From NCBI GenBank assembly GCA_023375785.1, contig SZWC01002418.1, positions 133,293 through 197,292 on the forward strand: a stretch of DNA of 64,000 nt. The letters are read 5' to 3'. Numbering within the stretch: position 1 is the stretch's first letter; each line of letters opens with the position of its first letter. This DNA comes from Penium margaritaceum. Taxonomy: Eukaryota; Streptophyta; Zygnematophyceae; Desmidiales; Peniaceae. Position numbers and translations under genes: made by a program. The notes beneath the pieces were generated by a model. The model was not told where the DNA came from, did no database searches, and saw nothing but the letters and a program-made list of their open reading frames with translations. This document shows positions 1 to 12,100 of this stretch, piece after piece.

Positions 1-168
1 CAAGCCAGAGAAAGGTGGAGCAAGCCAGAGAAAGGTGGAGGAAGCCAAAAGAAGGTGGAGCAAGCCAGGGAAAGGTGGAGCAAGACAGATAAAGGTGGAG
101 CACGCCAGAGAATGGTGGAGCAAGCCATGGAATGGTGGAGCAAGCCATAGAAATTTGGAGCAAGCTAG
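1..168 (+). repeat. 20-bp satellite array, block 1 (plus orientation)
   Basis: Eight or so imperfect copies of the 20-bp unit GGTGGAGCAAGCCAGAGAAA run from the window edge to the start of the family E LTR. Variants such as the one reading AATGGTGG are the same ones that recur in the later arrays. The array continues past the left edge. No stop occurs in the consensus in any frame, so the open frame here is not evidence of a gene. Confidence 0.95.
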
Positions 169-1190
169 TGTTGGAAAAAGGTCAGCCGTCCGATTATCCC
201 GATCCAATGATCTACTGGGCTCGGCACAACATCAACAACAAAAAGGAAAACACAAGAGGGCAGAGAGAGAGATCCCCATCTCTCTCTCTCGACCCTCCTG
301 TCTATCCTACATGGCGGGGCATGGTATGGCTGTGGGCAGGCCTCTTTAGGCGTCCCACTCATCCATCCATCCGCGGACCTACTCTCTCTACTCATCCTAT
401 TGGAGCTACGGAGAGCTGATGGAACAATCCTACTGGAAGCCATTTATGTGGGCAGTTTTTGGACCAACAAATTGTGTGGTCTGGCAGACGAGGCGAGAGT
501 GCGAGCGTGAGCTCCTCTCGACTCTGAGTCTGCTGATGTGGCAAGGAACAGGGGCACGCGGAAGATATTGCTCTTTCTAAAGATGGATCCTTTGATCTAG
601 AATCCTGTGAGGGCAGTTGGATTGATCGGCGCCGTTGCTGAATCGAGAAGTGCGGTCAGTCTATCATCGTGAGAACAAATACCGGAGCCAGATCGATGGT
701 CATGAGAAGCTACCGCAGATCCGGACGATCTCGTCCGTGGATCGCACCAAGGGCACTGGGCATCCGCCAACCTCGGTCTGCCGATGATTGGAGATCATCG
801 AGCGGTGTCCGGAAGATCCTGTGACTCAGAACTGGAAGACACAAGGAGACCGGACTATGTCAACACTTGTACTTTTCTGCTCCTAGCTAGTACAGACAGA
901 TAAGTAGCTGTAGGATTGTATTTTCTTATACTTCGTCTGTGTGTAACCATTTCGAACAAGCTTGGTACCGTTGGAAAGCTTGTGAGACGAGTCGTGTAAC
1001 TGTGCCTTCAGCTCATACTCTTGAATCGCACAGTCAGTGACATTACTGAGGCAAGAGTGCCTGTGTGTGTATCAGTGGTAACTCATAGTTGCAAGATTAT
1101 CACCAACATTTCAGTATAGCATCAGAGAGTTGAACTATCAGAGTACTTCATCTGAAGATTCCTAAAGGTTCTGTTATGTAAATTTCAACA
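169..1190 (+). mobile_element. Family E long terminal repeat (single LTR)
   Basis: This is a 1022-bp non-satellite stretch that begins TGTTGGAAA and ends TTTCAACA, an almost perfect terminal inversion of the TG...CA type expected for an LTR. It is followed after one base by a sequence close to the tRNA-iMet primer site of plant copia elements, which fixes the strand as plus and makes this a 5' LTR. No second copy is in the window and no internal coding region follows, because the satellite resumes within about 15 bases. No matching target duplication is visible, so it is not a simple solo LTR. The family is inferred to be copia-like from the primer site. Age cannot be judged without a partner LTR. 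Confidence 0.75.
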
Positions 1191-1206
1191 TTTGGAATCA
1201 GAGCAG
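1191..1206 (+). other. Primer-binding-site remnant of element E running into satellite
   Basis: The sequence TTTGGAATCAGAGCAGG directly after the LTR resembles TTGGTATCAGAGC, the initiator-Met primer site of copia elements. Its last bases, GAGCAGGCC, are also a normal satellite variant, so the two sequences merge without a clear border. Confidence 0.55.
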
Positions 1207-2149
1207 GCCATAGAAAGGTGGAGCAAGCCAGAGAACGGTGGAGCAAGCCAGGGGAAGGTGTACCAAGCCAGAGAAAGGTAGAGCAAGTCTGAGAACGGTG
1301 GAGCAAGCCACAAAAAGATGGAGCAAGCCAGGGAAATGTGGAGCAAGTCAGAGAACGGTAGACCCAGCCCAAGAAAGGAGGAGCAAGCCAGAAAGAAAGT
1401 TGGTGCAATCCAGATAAATATGGAGCAAGCCATAAAAAGGTGCAGCAAGCTCGTGAACGACCAATCAAGCCAGAGAAAGGTGGAGCAAGCCAGAGAAAAC
1501 TGGAGCAAGCCATAGAACGCTGGAGCACGCGAGAGAAATGTTAAGCAAGGCAGAGAACGGTGGAGCAAGCCAGAGAAAGGTGGAGCAAGCCATGGAAAGG
1601 TGCAGCAAGCCTGAGAAAAGAAGAGCAAGCCAGAGAACGACGGAGCAAGCGAGAGACAGGTGGAGCAAGCCAGAGAAAGGTGGAGCAATCCAGAGAACGG
1701 TGGAGCAAGCCAGAGAACAGTGCAGCAAGCGAGAGAATGGTGGAGCAAACCAAAGAATCATAGAGCAAAGCAGGGAAAGATGGAGCAAGCCATAGAAAGG
1801 TGGAGCAATCCAGAGAAATGTTGAGGAAGTCAGAGAAAGGTGGAGCAAGCCAGAGAACGGTGGAGCAAGCTAGAGAACGGTGGAGCAAGCCAGAGAAAGG
1901 TGGAGCAATTCAGAGAACGGTGGAGCATGTCAGAGAAAGGTGCAGCAAGCCAGTGAAAGGTGGAGCAAGCCAGAAGAAGGTGGAACCCGCCAGAGAAACG
2001 GGAAGCAATCTAGAGAAAGGTGGAGCAAGCCAGAGAAAGGTGGAGCGAGCCAGAGAAAGGTGGAGAAAGCCAGGGAAAGTTGGAGCAAGATATAGAAAGC
2101 TGGAGCACGCCAGGGACTGTTGAGAAAGCCAGAGAAAGGTGGAGCAACC
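1201..2149 (+). repeat. 20-bp satellite array, block 2 (plus orientation)
   Basis: Diverged copies of the 20-bp unit continue from the family E remnant to the solo family A LTR. From about 1340 the order of variant monomers matches the stretch beginning near 19220, including rare variants such as CGACCAATCAAGCC (about 1458 and 19331) and GATATAGAAA (2088 and 19970). This marks the left end of the large duplication. The array is interrupted, not ended, at 2149: it picks up again in register at 3128. Confidence 0.95.
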
Positions 2150-3127
2150 TGTTGAAAAAAATTGCCCCTCCGCATGCCCAAGTGCGGCGCCGGGAGGCGC
2201 CGACGAGCCGCCAGAAAGTGATAACGCCGCTCCGACGGTTCTGGGGACTTGACAATTACTCGGATCCTAAAATGGAGGATTGTCCCTTAAAGTTGACGAG
2301 TTATTGAATCCGGTCGAAGTTGTGTCGCCGGAATCGGACAAGTATTGAGGGAGATATGGCCTTCCAAAGTTGGGGTGTGCACAGCGGCTCTGGGAGCCGG
2401 CTGCGACTCGAAATCCGGTCGATAATCGACCGGATCGAGTAACAAAAACACCATCTGGAGAAAATGCTCCTATAGGCCTGCCGAGGCGTCCGGTGGATGA
2501 TCCACCTGATTTGGCGGATCATCCACTGGATCCAGTAGTACAGGTTGTTACTGAAGGACTTCGCCAAAATCCTAGCTCGACGTCCGAAACTCAGAAGTAC
2601 GTTTTGTTACTCGGGGACTTCGTCAAAATTCTGACTGCAGGTCCACGGACAGGTTTCGAACCTCGTCACACCCCATCACCAAACACGACCCAAAGGTGGG
2701 TAGGGTGTGTGGAATCAGTGCAGGGGACCCCCACACCATGTGCAATGGGATATGAGCCTTGGGAAAGGCGCTTCGCACATGAACGAAGGCGCCACGGCGA
2801 GTGGCGGCGTCCGGCTTCTATGGTTGGTGAGACCTGCGCTTTGGCAAGCATAACTTGAGCTACGCTTGGCCAAATCGTGCGCCTTTTCGTGCGTTGGAAA
2901 GCTCATGACTAGCCCTATAAGTGTTGTGATCATGTTCATGTTCAAAAACTAACGCAAAATGACGTTATTTCCTTCCCAAACTGACTGTCTCTACATTCCT
3001 GCTCACATAGCGTGAGGCGACCAGAAAGCTCACACTCAGTCTCAGATTTGCCCAAAACAGTAGACGTGAACAACTAGAGGCCATCAGACAAACGTCAAGA
3101 CCGCACCACGCGGATCTCATCCTGACA
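2150..3127 (+). mobile_element. Solo LTR of family A (Ty1/copia) inserted in satellite
   Basis: A 978-bp sequence starting TGTTGAAAAA and ending CCTGACA matches both LTRs of the long copia copy at 56748-63814. It is flanked by CAACC on the left (2145-2149) and CAAGC on the right (3128-3132), a 5-bp target duplication with one mismatch. The matching satellite in the other duplicate block (20018-20022) reads straight through with a single CAAGC, so the empty site is preserved. It is most simply a solo LTR left by LTR-LTR recombination. It differs from the other family A LTRs by many substitutions and some small indels, so it is not recent. Confidence 0.93.
2917..2923 (+). promoter_or_regulatory. 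TATA-like box in solo LTR A
   Basis: TATAAGT sits in the context AGCCCTATAAGTGTTGTGAT, the same place as TATAAAT in the two LTRs of the long copy. It is a likely element promoter TATA box, with one base different here. Confidence 0.4.
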
Positions 3128-6100
3128 CAAGCCAGAAAAACTTTGGAGCAAGCCAGGGACAGGTGGAGTAAGCCAAAGACAGATGTAGCAAGCCAGGAAA
3201 AGGTGTAGCAGGCCACAGAAAGGTTGAGCAAGCAAGAAAAAGGTGGAGCAAGGCATGGAAAGGTGGAGCAAGCCAGAGAAAAGTGGAGCAGGCCAGGGAC
3301 CGGTGGAGCAAGCCAGAGAAGAGTAGAGCAAGCCAGAGAACTGTGGGGCAAGCCAGAGAAAGGTGTAGCAAGCCAGATAAAGGTGGAGCGCGCCAGAGAA
3401 AGGCGGTGGAAGTCAGAGGAAGGTGGAGAAATCCAGAGAAAGATGAGTCAAGCCAGAGAACGGTGGATCAAGCAAGAGAAATTTAGAGCAAGCCAGAGAA
3501 AGGTGGAGCAAGCCAGAGAAAGTTGTAGCAAACCAGACAAAGGTGGAGCAAGCTATGGAAAGGTGGAGTAAGGCAGAAAAAGATGGAGCAAGCCATGGAA
3601 AGGTGAAGCAAGCCAAAAAAAGGTGGAACAAGTCAGAGAAAGATGGATCAAGCCATGGAAAGGTGGAGCAAGCTAGAGAAAGGTGGAGCAGGCCAAAGAA
3701 ATGTGGAACAACCCAGGAAAAGGTGGAGCAAGCCTGGGAAGGTGAAGCAAGTCAGATAATGTTGGAGCAAGCCACAGAAAGGTAGAGCAAGTAGGAGAAA
3801 GGCGGAGCAAGCCAGAGAACGGTAAAGCAAGCCAGAAAACGGTGGAGCAAGCCAGGGAAATGTGGAGAAAGCCAAACAAAGGTGGAGTAATCTTGAGAAA
3901 GGTGGAGCAAAGCAGAGAAAGGTGGAGCGAGCCAGCTAAAAGCGGAGAAAGCCATGCAAAGGTTAAGCTAGCCAGAGAAAGGTGGAGCAAGCCAGGGAAA
4001 TGTGGAGAAGCCAGAAAAAGGTGGAGCAATCTTGAGAAAGGTGGATCAAACCAGAGAAAGGTGGAGCAAGCCAGATAAAAGCGTAGAAAGCCATGCAAAG
4101 GTTAAGCAAGCCAGAGAAATGTGGAGCAAGCAAGAGAACCGTGGAGCAAGCCAGAGAAATGTGGAGCAAGCCAAAAAATGTTGGAGTTACCCCGGGAAAG
4201 GTGGACCAAGCCAGAGAAAGGTGGAGCAAGCCAAAAGAAAGGATGAGCAGGCCAGAGATAAGGGGAGCAAGCAAGGGAAAGGTGGAGCAAGCCAGGGAAA
4301 GGTGGAGAAATTCCGAGAAACGTTGAGCAGGTCAGAGAACGATGGAGCAAGCCACGCGGTGGAGCACGCCAGAGAGTGATGGAGCAAGCCAGGGAATTGT
4401 GGAGGAAGCCAGAGAGAGGTAGAGAAAGTCAGGGAAAGATGGAGCAAGCCAGGGAATGGTTGAGCAAACCAGAGGAAGGTTAAGCAAGCCACAAAAAAGA
4501 GGAGCATGCCACAGAAAGGTGGATCAAGACACAGAAAGGTGGAGAAAGCCAGGGAAAGGTGGAACAAGCTAGAGGAAGATGGAGCAAGCCAGAGAACGTT
4601 GGAGCAAGCCAGATAAAGGTGGAGCAAGCCAGAGAAACGTGAAGCAAGCCATCGAAAGGTGGAGCAAGCCAGATAAAGGCGGAGCACGCCAGAGAATGGT
4701 GGAGCAAGCCAGTGAACGGTGGTGCAAGTTGTAGAAGCTTGGAGCAAGCCAGGGAAAAGTGGAGCAAGCCATAGAAAGGTGGAGCAATCTAGGGAAGGGT
4801 GGTACGAGCCAGAGAAAGGTGGAGCAAGTCTGAGAACAGTGCAGCAAGCCAGAGAACGGTCGAGCAAGTCAAAGAAAGGTGGAGCAAGCAAGAGAAAGGT
4901 AGAGAAAGCCAGAAGAAGGTGGAGCAAGCCAGGGAAAGGTGGAGCAAGCCAGAGAACGGTCGAGCAAGTCAAAGAAAGGTGGAGCAAGCAAGAGAAAGGT
5001 AGAGAAAGCCAGAAGAAGGTGGAGCAAGCCAGGGAAAGGTGGAGCAAGCCAGATAAAGGTGGAGCACGCCAAAGAATGGTGGAGCAAGCCATGCAACGGT
5101 TGAGCAAGCCATAGAAATGTGGAGCAAGCCAAGGAAAGGTGGAGCAAGCCATAGACAGGTGGAACAAACCAGAGAACGGTGGAGCAAGCCAAGAAAAGGT
5201 GGAGCAAGCCAGAGAATTTTGGAGCAAGTCCAAGAACGGTGAAGCAAGCCAAAAAACGCTGGAGCAAGCCAGGGAAAGGTGGAGCAAGCCAGGGAAAGGA
5301 GGAGCAAGCCAGAAAAAGGTGGAGCAAGCCAGAGAACGGTGGACCAAGCCAAAGAAAGGTGGAGCAAGCCAGAGAAAGCTGGAGGAAGCCAGATAGGCAT
5401 GGAGCAAGCCATAGAAAGGTGGACAAAGCTAGGAAAAGACCAATCAAGCCAGAGAAAGGTGAAACAAGCTAGACAAAAATGGAGCAAGCCAGAGAAAGGT
5501 GGAGAAAGCCAGAAAAAAGTGGAGCAAGCCAGAGAACGCTTGAGCAAGCGAGAGAAATGTGGAGCAAGGCAGACAACGATGGAGCAAGCCAGAGAAAGCT
5601 GGAGCAAGCCATGGAAAGATGGAGCAAGCCTGAGAAAGGTGGAGCAAGCCAGAGAACTATGGAGCAAGCAAGAGACAGGTGGAGCAAGGCATAGAAAGGT
5701 GGAGCAAGCAAGAGAACGGTGGAGCAAGCCAAAGAACGGTGGACCAAGCCAGAGAATGGTGGAGCAAGCCAAAGAAGTATAGAGTAGACCAGGGAAAGAT
5801 GAAGCAAGCCATAGAAAGGTGGAGCAATGCATAGAAAGGTTGAGCAAGTCAAAGAAAGGTGGAGCAAGCCTGAGAACGGTGGAGAAAGCTTGAGAATGGT
5901 GGAGCAAGCCAAAACAAGGTCGAGCAAGCCAGAGAACTGTGGAGCAAGTCAGAGAAAGGTGGAGCAAGCCAGAGATAGGTGAAGCAAGCCAGAGAAAGGT
6001 GAAGCAAGCCAGAAAAAGGTGGAACAAGCCAGAGAAACAGGAAGCAATCCAGACGAAGGTGGAGCATGCCAGAGAAAGGTGCAGCAAGCCAGAGGAAGGT

Positions 6101-9100
6101 GGAGCAAGCCAGGGAAAGGTGGAGCAAGATATAGAAAGGTGGAGCAAGCCAGGGAATAGTTGCAAAAGCCAGAGAAAGGTGGAGCAAGCCAGAAAACGTT
6201 GCAGCAAGCCAAGGAAAGGTGGAGCAATCCAAAGACAGATGGGGCAATCCAGGGAAAGATGTACCAGGCCAGAGAAAGGCGGAGCAAGCCAGAGAAAGGT
6301 GGAGACATCCAGAGATAGGTGGATCAATCCAGAGAACGGTGGAGCAATCCACAGAAAGTTAGAGCAAGCCAGAGAAAGGTGGAGCAAACCAAAGAAAGGA
6401 AGAGCAAACCAGAGAAAGGTGGAGCAAGCGAGAGAAAGGTGGAGCAAGCTTTGGAAAGGTGGAGTAAGCCAGAGAAAGATGGAGCAAGCCATGGAAAGGT
6501 GAAGCAAGCCAGAGAAAGGTGGAACAAGTCAGAAAATGGTGGATCAAGCCATGGAAAGGTGGAGCAAGCTAGAGAAAGGTGGAGCAGGCCAGAGAAAGGT
6601 GGAACAACCCAGGGAAAGGTGGAGCAAGCCAAGAAAGGTGAAGCAAGCCAGAGAACGCTGGAGCAAGCCACAGAAAGCTGAGCAAGCCAGAGAACGGTGG
6701 AGGAAGCCAGAGAAGGGTGGAGCAATCCAGAGAAAGGTGGAGAAAGTAGGAGAAAGGTGGAGCAAGCCAGAGAATGGTGGAGCAAGCCAGAGAAAGGTGG
6801 AGCAAGACGAAGAAAGGTGGAGCAAGCCAGGGAAATGTAGAGAAAGCAAGGCAGAGGTGGAGCAATCTTGACAAAGGTGGAGCAAACCAGAGAAATGTGG
6901 AGTAAGCCAGAGAAAGGCGGAGCAAGCCAGGGAAAGGTGAAGCAAGCCAGAGAAAGGTGGAGCAAGCCAGAGAACCGTGGAGCAAGCCAGAGAAAGGTGG
7001 AGCAAGCCAAACAATGTTGGAGCTAGCCCAGGAAAGGTGGACCAAGGCAGTGAAAGATGGAGCAAGCCAGGGAAAGGTAGAGCAAGCAAGGCAGAGGTGG
7101 AGCAAGCTAGACAAAGGTGGAGCAAACCAGAGAAAGGTGGAGCAAGCGAGAGAAAGGTGGAGCAAGCTTTGGAAAGGTGGAGTAAGCCAGAGAAAGATGG
7201 AGCAAGCCATAGAAAGGTGAAGCAAGCCAGAGAACGCTGGAGCAAGCCACAGAAAGCTGAGCAAGCCAGAGAACGGTGGAGCAAGCCAGAGAAGAGTAGA
7301 GCATGCCAGAGAACGGTGGAGTAAGCCAGAGAAAGATGGAGCAAGCCATAGAAAGGTGAAGCAAGCCAGAGAACGCTGGAGCAAGCCACAGAAAGCTGAG
7401 CAAGCCAGAGAACGGTGGAGCAAGCCAGAGAAGAGTAGAGCATGCCAGAGAACGGTGGAGTAAGCCAGAGAAAGATGGAGCAAGCCATAGAAAGGTGAAG
7501 CAAGCCAGAGAAAGGTGGAGCAGGCCAAACAATGTTGGAGCTAGCCCAGGAAAGGTGGACCAAGTCAGTGAAAGATGGAGCAAGCCAGGGAAAGGTTGAG
7601 CAGGCCAGAGAAAGGTGGAACAAGTGAGAGAAAGGTGGAGCAAAGCAAGGGAAAGGTGGAGCAAGTCTGAGAAAGGTGGAGCAGGCCAGAGAACAGTGGA
7701 GCAAGCTAGGAAAAGGTGGAGGAAGCCACATGGTGGAGCACGCCAGAGATTGGTAGAGCAAGCCAGGGAATGGTGCTACAAGCCAGAGAGAGGTAGAGCA
7801 AGTCAAGGAAAGGTGGAGCAAGCCAGGGAATGGTGGAGTAAACCAGAGGAAGGTGGAGCAAGCCCGGAAAATGAAGAGCTTTCTAGAGAAAGGTGGAGCA
7901 AGCCACATAAAGGTGGAGCAAGCCAGGGAAAGCTGGAACAAGCTAGAGAAAGATGAAGCAAGCCAGAGAAAGGTGGAGCAAGCCAGAGAAAGGTGGAGCA
8001 AGCCAGAGAAAGATGGAGCAAGCTATAGAAAGGAGCAAGCCAAGGAAGGGTGGTACAAGCCAGGGAACGGTGGTGCAAGCCAGAGGAAGGTGGAGCAAGT
8101 CTGAGAACGGTGGAGCAAGCCATAGAAAGGTGAAGCAAGCCAGAGAAAGGTGGAGCAAGCCAGAGAAAGGTGAAGCAAGCCAGGGAAAGGTGGAGCAAGC
8201 CAGATAAAGGTGGAGCATGCCAAAGAATGGTGGAGCAATCCAGGGAACAGTGGATCAAGCCATAGAAAGGTGGAGTAAGCCACGAAAAGGTGCAGCAAGC
8301 CAGAGCAAGGTGGAGCAAGCCATAGAAAGTTGGAGTAAGCCAGGGAAAGGTGGAGCAAGCGGGAGAAATGTGGAGCAAGTCTGAGAACGGTGATGCAAGC
8401 CAGAGAAAGGTGGAGCAAGCCAGATAACGGTGGAGTAAGCCAGAGAAAGGTGGAGCAAGCCAGAGAAAAGTGGAGCAAGCCAGGAAAAAGTGGAGTCAGG
8501 AAGCGAAAGGTGCAGCAAGACTGAGAAAGGTGGAGCAAGCCAGAGAATGATGGAGCAAGCGAGAGGCAGATGGAGTAAGCCAGATAAAGGTGGAGCAAGC
8601 CAGAGAATAATGGAGCAAGCCAGAAAACAGTGGAGCAAGCCAGAGAATGGTGAAGCAAGCCAAGGAAGCGTAGATCAAACCAGAGAAAGATGGAAGAAGC
8701 CAGAGAAAGGTGGAGCAATCCAGAGAAAGTTTGAGCAATTCAGAGAAAGGCGGAGCAAGCCAGAGAATGGTTGAACAAGCTAGAGAACGGTGGAGCAAGC
8801 CAGAGAAACGTGAAGTAAGCCAAAGAACGGTGGAGCAAGTCAGAGAAAGGTGGAGCAAGCCAGTGAAAGGTGGAACAAGCCATAGAAACGGGGAGCAATC
8901 CAGGCAAAAGTGGAGCAAGCATGAGAAAGGTGGAGCAAGCCAGAGAAAGGTGAAGTAAGCCAGGGAAAGGTGGATCAAGATATAGAAAGGTGGAGCAAGC
9001 CAGGGAACAGATCAGAAAGCCAGAGAAAGATGGAGCAAGCCAGAAAACGTTGGAGCAAGCCAGGGAAAGGTGCAGCAAGGCAAAGAATGATGGAGCAAGC

Positions 9101-12100
9101 CAGGGAAAGCTGGAGCAGGCCAGAGAAAGGTTGAACAAGCTAGAGAAAGGTGGAGTAAGCCATGGAAAGGTGGAGCAAGCCAGAGAAAAGTGAAGAAGGC
9201 CAGAGAACGGTGGAGCAAGCCAGAGAAGAGTAGAGCATGCCAGAGAACGGTGGGGTAAGCCAGAGAAAGGTGGAGCAAGCCAGATCAAGATGGAGCAAGC
9301 CAGAGAAAGGCGGAGCAAGCCAGAGAAAGGTGTACAAACCCAAAGAAAGGTGGAGCAAGTCAAAGAACGGTGGAGAAAGCCAGAGAAAGTTAAAGCAAGC
9401 CAGAGAAAGGTGGAGAAAGCCAAAGGAAGGTGGAGCATTCCAGAGAAAGGTGGAGTAAGCCAGAGAAAGATGGAGCAAGCCATGGAAAGGTGAAGCAAGC
9501 CAGAGAATGGTGGAACAAGTCAGAGAAAGATGATCAACCCATGGAAAGGTGGAGCAAGCTAGAAAAAGGTGGAACAGGCCAGAAAAAGGTGGAACAACCC
9601 AGGGAAAGGTGGAGCAATCCTGGAAAGGTGGAGCAAGCCACAGAATGGAGGAGCAAGCCAGAAAAGGGTGGAGCAAGCCAGAGAAAGGTGGAACAAGTAG
9701 GAGAAAGGCGGAGCAAGCTAGAGAGCGGTGGAGCAAGCCAGAGAGTGGTGGAGCAAGCCAAAGAAAGATGGAGCAAGCCAGGGAAATGTGGAGAAAGCCA
9801 GACAAAGGTGGAACAATCTTGAGAAAGGTGGAGAAAACCAGAGAAAGGTGGAGCGAGCCATAGAAAGGCGGAGCAAGCCAGGGAAAGGTGAAGCAAGCCA
9901 GAGAAAGGTGGAGCAAGCCAAAGAACTGTGGAGCAAGCTAGAGAAAGGTGGAGCAAGCCAAACAATGTTTGAGTTAGACCGGCAAAGGTGGACCAAGCCA
10001 GTGAAAGGTGGAGCAAGCCAGGCAAAGGTTGAGCAGGCCAGAGAAAGGAGGAGGAAGCGAGAGAAAGGTGGAGCAAGCCTTGGAAAGGTGCAGCATGTCC
10101 GAGAAAAGTGGAGCAGGCCGAAGAACGGTGGAGCAAGCCAGGAAAAGCTGGAGCAAGCCACATGGTGGAGCACGCAAGAGAATGGTGGAGCAAGGCTGGG
10201 AATGGTGGAGCAAGCTGGAGAGAGGTATAGCAAGTCAGGGAAAGAAGGAGCAAGCCAGGGAATGGTTGAGCGAACCAGAGGAAGGTGGAGCAAGCCACAA
10301 AAATGAGAAGCATGCCAGAGAAAGGTGGAGAAAGCCACAGAAAGGTGGAGCAAGCAAGGGAAAGGTGGAACAAGCTAGAGAAAGACGGAGTGAGACAGAT
10401 AAAGATGGAGCAAGTCAGAGAAAGGTGGAGCAAGCCAGAGGAAGGTGGAGCAAGCCAAAGAAAGGTGGAGCAAGCCAGGTAAAGGTGGAGCACGCCAGAG
10501 AATGGTGGAGCAAGCCAGGGAACGGTGGAGCAAGTCATAGAAATGTGGAGCAAGCCAGAGAAAGGTGGAGCAAGCCATAGAAAGCTGGAGCAAGCCAGGG
10601 AGGGGTGGTACAAGTGAGAGAAGGGTGGAGCAAGTCTGAGAACGGTGGTGCAAGCCAGAAAAAGGTGGAGAAAACCAGAGAAAGCTGGAGCAAGCCAGAT
10701 AAAGATGGAGCAAGCTATAAAAAGGTGGAGCAAGCTAGGAAAATATGGATCAAGCCAGAGAAAGGTGGAGCAAGGCAGGGAAAGGTAAAGCAAGCTAGAG
10801 AAAGGTGGAGCAAGCAAGAGAAAGGTGGAGCAAGCCAGATCAAGGTGGAGCAATCCAGAGAAAACTGGAGCAAGCGAGAGAAATATGGAGCAAGGTAGAG
10901 AACGGTGGAGCAAGCTAGAGAAAGGTGGAGCAAGCCAGAGAAAGGCGGAGCGAGCCAGAGAAATGTGGAGCAAGCTAGGGAAAGGTGGAGAAAGCCAGAT
11001 AAAGGTGGAGAACACCAAAGAATGGTGGAGCAATCCAGGGAACGGTGGAGCAAGCCATAGAAAGATGGATTAAGCAAGGGAAAGGTGGAGCAAGCCAGAC
11101 AAGTGTGGAGCAAGTCTGAGAACGGTGGAGCAAGCCAGAGAAAGGTGGAGCAAGCCAAAGAAAGGTGGAGCAAACCAGAGAAAGGTGGTGCAAGCCAGAG
11201 AAAGATGGAGAAAGCTAAGGAAAGGTGGAGTAAGCCAGAGAAAGGTGGTGCAAGCGAAGGAAATGTGGAGCAAGCCAGGCAATGGTGGAGCAAGCCAGAG
11301 AAAAGTGGATCAAGCCAGGGCGATGTGGAGCGCACTAGAGAATGGTGAAACAGGCCAGAGGAAGGTGGAGCAATCCAGGAAAAGGTGGAGCAACCCAGAG
11401 AAAGATGGAGTAAGCCAGTGAACGCTGGAGCAAGCCAGAGAAAGGTGGAACAAGCCTGACAAATGGTCGATCGAGCCCGAGAAAGTTGGAGCAAGCCAGA
11501 GAAAGATGGAGCAAGCCAAAGAAAGGTGGAGCAAGCCGAAGAACGGTGGAACAAGCCAGAGAAAGGTGGAGCAAGCCAGAGAAAGGTGGAGCAAGCCAGG
11601 GAAAAGTGGAGTAAACGACAGAAAGGTGGAGCAATCCAGAGAGGGGTAGAGCAAGCCAGAGAAAGGTGGAACAAGCTAGAGAACGGTGGAGCAAGCCAGA
11701 GAAATGTAGAGCAAGCCAGAGAACGGCGGAACAAGCCAGAGAAAGGAGGAGCAATCCAGAGACAGGTGGAGCAAGCCAAAGAAAGGTGGAGCAAGCCAGA
11801 TAAAGGTGGAACAATCCACGGAAAGGTGGAGCAAGCTAGAGAAAAGTGGAGCAAGCCAGTGAAAGGTAGAGCAAGCGAGAGAAAGGCGGAACAAGCCAGA
11901 GAAAGGAGGAGCAATCCAGAGACAGGTGGAGCAAGCCAAAGAAAGGTGGAGCAAGCCAGATATAGGTGGAGTAATCCATGGAGAGGTGGAGCAAGCTAGA
12001 GAAAAGTGGAGTAAGCCAGGAAACGGTGGAGAAAGCCAGAGGAAGATAGAGCAAGCCAGGAAACTTTGGAGCAAGCCAGGGAAAGGTTGAGCAAGCCGAA

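Noticed and set aside
169-1190. Solo LTR interpretation for family E
   Set aside because: The right flank is a primer-site-like sequence and no target duplication matches the left flank, so it is better read as a 5' LTR remnant.
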